Source: Chrysophaeum taylorii (lineage: Eukaryota > Sar > Pelagophyceae > Pelagomonadales > Pelagomonadaceae). Taken from it: DNA of 64,000 nucleotides. Positions 59,125 through 64,000 of the stretch are shown piece by piece; the stretch's first letter is position 1; each line of letters starts with the position of its first letter. The position numbers and the translations under genes were made by a program. A model generated the notes under the pieces. The model ran no database searches. It was given only the letters and a program-made list of their open reading frames with translations, and was not told the DNA's origin. Where the stretch lies: positions 1 through 64,000 of the forward strand of contig JAQMWT010000173.1 in assembly GCA_029834535.1 (NCBI GenBank), in the 5' to 3' direction.

Positions 59125-61548
59125 ATGAGTTGCCAGCGGCGGGCGTGCGAAGACAATTGTTCTCCAGGGCGGAGGTCGATCGCCGCGTTGATCCGGTCCT
59201 TCGAGGATCAACTGGTTGTGAATTCCCCCAACCCGTGGATCCGCGAGCCCCACGGCTACCTGCTCAAACCCGACTTTCGGCGACCAGAGCAGCTCCGGCG
59301 GAACTACAGCGAGTCGTCAAAGTCGCCATCCGAGGGGTCGTCGGGCTTATCGTCCTCGACGTCGAGTAGCGAGAGCCGGAACCTGTTCTCGACGATACAA
59401 CGCTCGCTCGCGCCAAAACATTACGCTCGGCGCTACTTTCGGCTCGAGGGCGCCCGCAAGCTCGCGTATTACCGCTCGGTCACGGACCGGTGTCCAATCG
59501 GCGAAATCGACCTCTCGCAGGTCGAGTTCATCCAGTTCTCGCGGATCAAGGACGCCCCGACCCACGCGGTAGACCTCGTTTCCAGAGAAAGAGTATTTAC
59601 GCTCGGCGCCGACACCCGCGAGGACCTCGCGCACTGGTGCGTCGCCTTGTGTCGAGCGATGCGCGACGCCGTCGACTCCAGCGAGGCGCCGTGCTGGAAG
59701 CAGTACGACGACGTCTACTACGAGGGCGCGGACGTCAAGTTGGAGCTCGAGAAGGTCCTGCTCCCCGAGAGCGACGAGAGAGACAACGCCGCCGCCGACC
59801 ATCCTCCCCCCGAACACGCGCGGTCGGCCAGCAATTTGCTTCAGCACCACGAGCAGCCACTCGAGTCCAACAGGGGTCGCCTCGCGCGATCCGCGTCCGA
59901 GAAAGAACCGAGCCGCCGCAACAGCAAGGGCCGCCGCGACGTCGAGCCGACTCCTCCTCGGCGCGAGTCGAAGTGGTTCGCGGTTGTGACCAAGGTGTTT
60001 GGGGACGTGGCGAAAAGAGGGGTCGTGCGACCAGCTGATATTCTGCTGGGAGTCAACGACACCGCGTTTGAGACATTCGAGGAAGCGGCGTCGACGCTCG
60101 AAACGGCCAAGTTTCCGATCACGTTGCGGCTCGCGCGCGACGTCGGCGCGTCCCTCGTCGCGGAGGGCTGGGCTCTCGTCGGTGGCAGGCTGCGATACCT
60201 CGAGCTCTCTCGCAAGTGGTTGAACGGGACAAGACCCATCCCGGGCGGAGAGGTTGCGGACTCTCCCGACTTTGGCTACGACATTTCGATCATCGACGCC
60301 GTCGAGCCCGACGACAACAACCCCAACGCGATCGTCGTCGAACTCGCCAACGACCCCAACGACAACTTTCGTTTCGAGTTGGCGACCTCGGCTGAAGCAA
60401 AAGCCTGGTTGGCACGCCTCGAGACCCTCGTGGCCCTCCGGCACTCTGCTGAAGACCAGCAGCATCAGAAGAGACCTCGCCGGGGCAGCAGCAAAAAGGA
60501 TCTCGCGTCGCCCCTCGTCGCCGGCCAGACGTCGTCATCATCATCATCATCATCTTCGAAAAGGCGGTTCTCGTCGCCTTTGTTGAGCCCCTTTCGCAAG
60601 TCATCCAAGACGCCCTCGGACCTCGCGGCCGTGGCAGGGCAGCTCCAGAAAGAGCTCGCCCTGTCGTCCACGTTTCCCTTCGACGACGACGACGACGACG
60701 ACGAACGGAGTGATGGCGACGACCAGGATGACGGCGACGACCAGGCCGATGAGATCGAAGACGATAACAAAGAGTGGCCGTCGCCGTTGGATTTTAACGG
60801 CCTCGTCACACCTCGGCAGATGCGCCTGCCTCCGAAGGGCTGCTCCGAGGACCGCGGATTGACGTGCTTTGCCGCGACGCTACGCGAGCACGGCCGGACG
60901 GGCCGGCAGTCGCGCTCGTTGCTCTTCGCCGTGACAACACGCGACAAAGAGGCTTTGTTCTTCGCCCAGGATGATGATACCGAGACCGCCCTAGGCCAAA
61001 TCGACCTCCAGGGAGCCTCGGTCTCGCGTCTCGACGATCACAGCTGCCGCGTCGACGTCCGCAAACCAGTTCGCCGCCGCGTCGACCTCGTCTTTAACGA
61101 TAATCCCCCCGGCGACCCCCACCGTGCCGCACGATGCACGACCCTCCTCGCCGACATTGCCGACGCAAACTCGGCGCCGCGCATCCCGGCACTAAGCAAA
61201 AAACTCAGCGACGACGTGGAACTTCTCGGCGAGCTCGGCTTCCGAGTCGTCTTGCGCGGCGACGTCTACACGCCCTGGGCCAACTGCTTCGCCTCGATCG
61301 AGCACCGCGAGCTCCGCCTCTACTCCTTGCCAAGGCGCTGCCTCATCAAAGCCCCCATTAAACTCAACACCATCGTCAGATGCTGCGTTCTCGATTTCGC
61401 GCCGCACCGCTTCGAGCTCGAGCTCCACGAAGACGCACCGCCCTGCACGCTCCTCTTCCGCTTCCAAGCCGCATCCACCACCGGCGCCGCCAGCATCGCC
61501 TCTGCCATCGCCCTCGCCGCCAGGTCCGACGCGTGCCGCCGCCACTAG
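59125..61548 (+). CDS. PH/PDZ multi-domain scaffold protein
   Basis: 807 residues from the ATG at 59125 (the frame extends to 59086 via GTG). A PH-like domain at ~95-190 (HYARRYFRLEGARKLAYYR, IGEIDLSQVEFIQF, ending in the typical DLAHWCVALCRAM helix). A PDZ-like segment at ~285-340 (WFAVVTKVFGDVAKRG, GDILL-like ADILLGVND). A second PH at ~345-450 (LVAEGWALVGGRLRYLEL, SAEAKAWLARLETL). Low-complexity Ser and Asp runs, then one or two further PH-like folds to the end (~590-690, ~710-800). PH domains of this sort bind phosphoinositides and recruit proteins to membranes. No catalytic domain visible. The Cys-rich start (MSCQRRACEDNC) is unexplained. Confidence 0.6.
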   Translation: MSCQRRACEDNCSPGRRSIAALIRSFEDQLVVNSPNPWIREPHGYLLKPDFRRPEQLRRNYSESSKSPSEGSSGLSSSTSSSESRNLFSTIQRSLAPKHYARRYFRLEGARKLAYYRSVTDRCPIGEIDLSQVEFIQFSRIKDAPTHAVDLVSRERVFTLGADTREDLAHWCVALCRAMRDAVDSSEAPCWKQYDDVYYEGADVKLELEKVLLPESDERDNAAADHPPPEHARSASNLLQHHEQPLESNRGRLARSASEKEPSRRNSKGRRDVEPTPPRRESKWFAVVTKVFGDVAKRGVVRPADILLGVNDTAFETFEEAASTLETAKFPITLRLARDVGASLVAEGWALVGGRLRYLELSRKWLNGTRPIPGGEVADSPDFGYDISIIDAVEPDDNNPNAIVVELANDPNDNFRFELATSAEAKAWLARLETLVALRHSAEDQQHQKRPRRGSSKKDLASPLVAGQTSSSSSSSSSKRRFSSPLLSPFRKSSKTPSDLAAVAGQLQKELALSSTFPFDDDDDDDERSDGDDQDDGDDQADEIEDDNKEWPSPLDFNGLVTPRQMRLPPKGCSEDRGLTCFAATLREHGRTGRQSRSLLFAVTTRDKEALFFAQDDDTETALGQIDLQGASVSRLDDHSCRVDVRKPVRRRVDLVFNDNPPGDPHRAARCTTLLADIADANSAPRIPALSKKLSDDVELLGELGFRVVLRGDVYTPWANCFASIEHRELRLYSLPRRCLIKAPIKLNTIVRCCVLDFAPHRFELELHEDAPPCTLLFRFQAASTTGAASIASAIALAARSDACRRH

Positions 61549-62005
61549 CCTATCCCGTGTCGCGCGCACCCGCAAATAGGCGACGACGACGACGACGACG
61601 ACCTTTCCCTCGAAGAAAGTTGTCTAGTCGCATATTGCGACACAGTCATCGACTCTCGACGCCGTCGCGCATCCTTGCCAGGGCTCTGAACTAGGCTCTC
61701 CTTCGCGAGCTCGACGACGACGCAAAAATGGACCCCTTATCCACTGAGAAACATAATAGTAAGGAGTGTAGCGGAGGCGCACGTATTATAGCGCGCGATA
61801 GAGCGGGAGATACTGATAAAAAAATAAAGCGATGGCTGGCTCGAGATGCCGGGGAGCGCGTGTTCCGATCGAAGCCCAACCTTCGTAGCTCTCCAGGACA
61901 GTCACGCATGCATCTTTGGTGGGTGCAAACGCGAAGATCGTGTGAAGATCTGCCGAGCTGCCACGAAACTCGTTCATCCAATTAAGGCGGCGGCTCCCAT
62001 TCTTG

Positions 62006-62036
<31 letters not shown>

Positions 62037-63416
62037 CCAGGAGCTCTCGCGGTGGCCGGCATTAGCTGCCCCAGGGCATGTCTCCGCTCGACGTCCCACC
62101 GTCGGCATGTTTCGTGATACGTTCGAGATGGAAGGCAAGAGGAGAGCTGCGATTTTTCGAAGAACGCTCATCACCATAGAAATCTTCCCCACGAAGTGAT
62201 GATCGACGCGTCGCCATTCTTGGTACGTGGTCCTCCCCCGGACCGGCTCCAGCCCACGCGGGCTCTGGAAAACGAACGCCAATTCACGACGCGGTCGACA
62301 CCAAGACCCGCCTCGTCATCGCGAGGACTAAGAACGACAAGAATGCGAGAGTCAATCGGGTCGTGGGCGTTCGAACTCGTCGAGGTCTTCAAACAGCGGC
62401 GGTGGTTCTCGCGAAAGGCTCTCGCCCACCTCTCCGACGATGGTTATCACAGCATCGCATGGGCCGTACCGCGAAGGATGTCATTTTCATCGGATTTGCG
62501 CACAATTCGCAAAAAGGGAGATCGAAGGTCGTCGCCGCCAGCATCGCCACCGTCACAGCAGCGATTGAGATGTAGCGACAAATCATTGGTCACGTCGCCG
62601 AAGTTCTGCGGCACGCTATGGGTCCCGCGCTTCACCGGCGATGGTACTTTGACGCCACTGCAAGCGCCCGTTGCAGTTACTACTTCGATACACAGATTGT
62701 CCAGCCGCGCACGGCATCGCCCCCGCCGAAAGACATTTGGGTGATCGCGGTAAGCGTAAGGGAAATAGGGCCTCGAAGCGCTCGGTTTCGAAGACAGCCG
62801 AGCCGCGTTGGGCGTGGGCACCCGCTCTGAGGTCAAGCACCTGCGACATTGCTCGAGAAGCGCCTCTGGGTACGTCCGTGGTCGACGATGCCACCAGCGC
62901 CTCCCTGGGCGACGTCGCCGCCTCGCCGTCAATTCGTTGCCTGAGTGCGGGCGGTTGCTGGTGTTGCCAGACGAGGCCTCGGCGTCTGTCGGCGCAGATG
63001 AAGCGCGTTTCCAAGGATTGAAAAAAATAGCTTGCCAACCGCGCCCACTCGCTCGGCTGCGTGACGCACTTCCTCGGCGGCCCTGTATCGCGCGATCTCT
63101 TTATTCGTGAGTGGCTTGTGTGGTTACTTGTCCGTCGATTTCCCCATGGTTAGCTGGCAGCTGCAAGAGTTCGTGTCTCTTCGGGGGAGCATGCGACTGC
63201 GTGTGGGCGACCGAAAAAACGGCGACGAAGCACTCACTCAAAATCAATCGGCCGCGCACCGCGCGTTTAGACTGTAGCGCCGTCAGAGTTCAGGATGAAA
63301 AAGCAGCTGTGAGGCGTCAAGTCCCAGAAGATTAGTGGCCGGCGCAGTAGGGCCTTTGGTTGACACTGTATCCTAACTTCTTCTTCTACAATGTTGTACA
63401 ATGTAAAACTGTGTCT
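61549..63416. other. 1.9-kb stretch without a convincing gene
   Basis: Contains (GAC)n (61583-61602) and (CGCA)n (62009-62035). Several overlapping open frames occur on both strands at 62150-63040, with arginine-rich, shadow-like composition and no motif. A minus-strand remnant cannot be excluded. Nothing else seen. Confidence 0.45.
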
Positions 63417-64000
63417 TTAAATGTCGACTGCTAAGAGGGGGGGGTGTAAAACTGTGTCTGTTAATTTATGCCACAAATCAGGGTTTAGGCTCAGGTAGGT
63501 GCATGTCCCAAGACGTCTGCACCGACCTCGCAGACAATTTCCACGACCCGCGGTAGCTCTTTCAGCGCGCCATTCTCACGCCACGCCGAAACGACGTTGT
63601 CGATTCTTTCAACAACGCGCGCACGACCGCGGCATTTCCTGGAGACGAGGCGACGGAGTTCTTTTCGGCCGACAAGATTTTGGGTCGGAAAACGACGCCT
63701 CGCTCTTTCCAGTCGAGTTTCTCAACTCCCTGAAAATCAACGGCATGCCGACTTTGAGCTCGCGCTCGAAGTCTTTGCAACTTCGACCCGTCGCACGGCC
63801 ACTGCAACGGCACCCGATACATCATCGATCGCATCGTGTCGCCGAGGCTCCTCAACCAGTTTCCCTTAAGGCCCGCCTTCGCCAAAACGATCAACAAGAG
63901 CCATGGCCAGACGCCCCGCAAGGTCGACGTCCTCTTACCCAAGCCCGTCTTCAGCCACGGCCAGCGTATACGTGGTGGCTCTCTGCCGAGTTGGCAAGCC
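63417..64000 (+). repeat. R1-related copy G, least degraded helicase fragment, cut by window end
   Basis: It opens with AAATGTCGACTGCTAAGAGGGG. The helicase reads DLADNFHDPR, RAILTPRRNDVVDS, AFPGDEATEFFSADK, then VEFLNSLKINGMPTL, FDPSHGHCNGTRYIIDRI, LRPAFAKTINKSHGQTPRK and PKPVFSHGQ. This copy is clearly diverged from copies A-F and closer to standard Helitron/PIF1 helicases, which supports the identification of the whole family. A few frame changes separate the blocks; the 3' end lies outside the window. Confidence 0.75.

Noticed and set aside
59347-60465. Minus-strand open frame of 372 codons opposite the PH/PDZ gene
   Set aside because: No motif, and the plus strand has PH and PDZ signatures in one frame.
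62447-63038. Overlapping minus-strand frames as a gene
   Set aside because: Arg/Ser/Pro-rich composition, several overlapping frames, and no motif or splice pattern that favours one.

Overview
The window is nuclear DNA of a GC-rich, compact eukaryotic genome. Host genes are mostly single-exon, often start head to head about 170-250 bp apart, or end within about 50 bp of each other. The gene content (cGMP-dependent-type kinase, MAP kinase, mitochondrial-type HscB, MiaB-type tRNA methylthiotransferase, UBC13, OTU deubiquitinase, secreted lectin and glycosyltransferase-like proteins) together with Copia, Helitron-like, MULE, hAT and tyrosine-recombinase elements fits a small alga or protist, perhaps a photosynthetic stramenopile. 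That assignment is an inference; no marker here settles it.

Layout. 1-1042: copy A of a repeat family (here called R1) derived from the C-terminal part of a Helitron/PIF1-type helicase plus a GTGAACTTACTGG minisatellite. 1043-12605: a candidate composite mobile element with a C5 DNA-methyltransferase-like gene (+, broken), an unrecognised Cys-rich gene with SUMO-interaction-like motifs (-, broken), a divergent Hsp70/actin-fold ATPase (-, intact with one 46-bp intron) and a large tyrosine recombinase (-, intact with one 43-bp intron). 12606-14315: copy 1 of a secreted glycosyltransferase-like gene, followed by a stray 131-bp piece of UBC13. 14645-27430: nested retroelement debris. It holds a short-LTR Copia element (14838-19507) with a 5-bp target duplication whose unfilled site is visible in a relative at 40.25 kb, and a second Copia-type element on the minus strand that carries a C5 DNA methyltransferase ORF. 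27445-30881: three R1 copies in tandem. 30882-36168: a host block with glycosyltransferase copy 2 (inverted), UBC13 and an OTU deubiquitinase with tudor-like and UIM-like motifs. 36169-38222: two R1 copies in the opposite direction. 38.4-43.0 kb: an unknown broken gene and a decayed MULE transposon.

43.4-61.5 kb is largely host: a membrane-anchored thioredoxin-like protein, a secreted C-type lectin/beta-solenoid protein, a complete but decayed hAT transposon (49130-52011), a parvulin-MiaB fusion with a J-like insertion, a three-CNB cyclic-nucleotide kinase, HscB and a TEY MAP kinase whose ORFs overlap by one base, and a PH/PDZ scaffold protein. 61.5-63.4 kb shows no convincing gene, and R1 copy G closes the window.

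The two most interesting items are the tyrosine-recombinase/Hsp70-like/methyltransferase assembly at 1-12.6 kb and the independent methyltransferase inside a Copia element. Two unrelated element types in one locus thus carry cytosine-methyltransferase-like genes.
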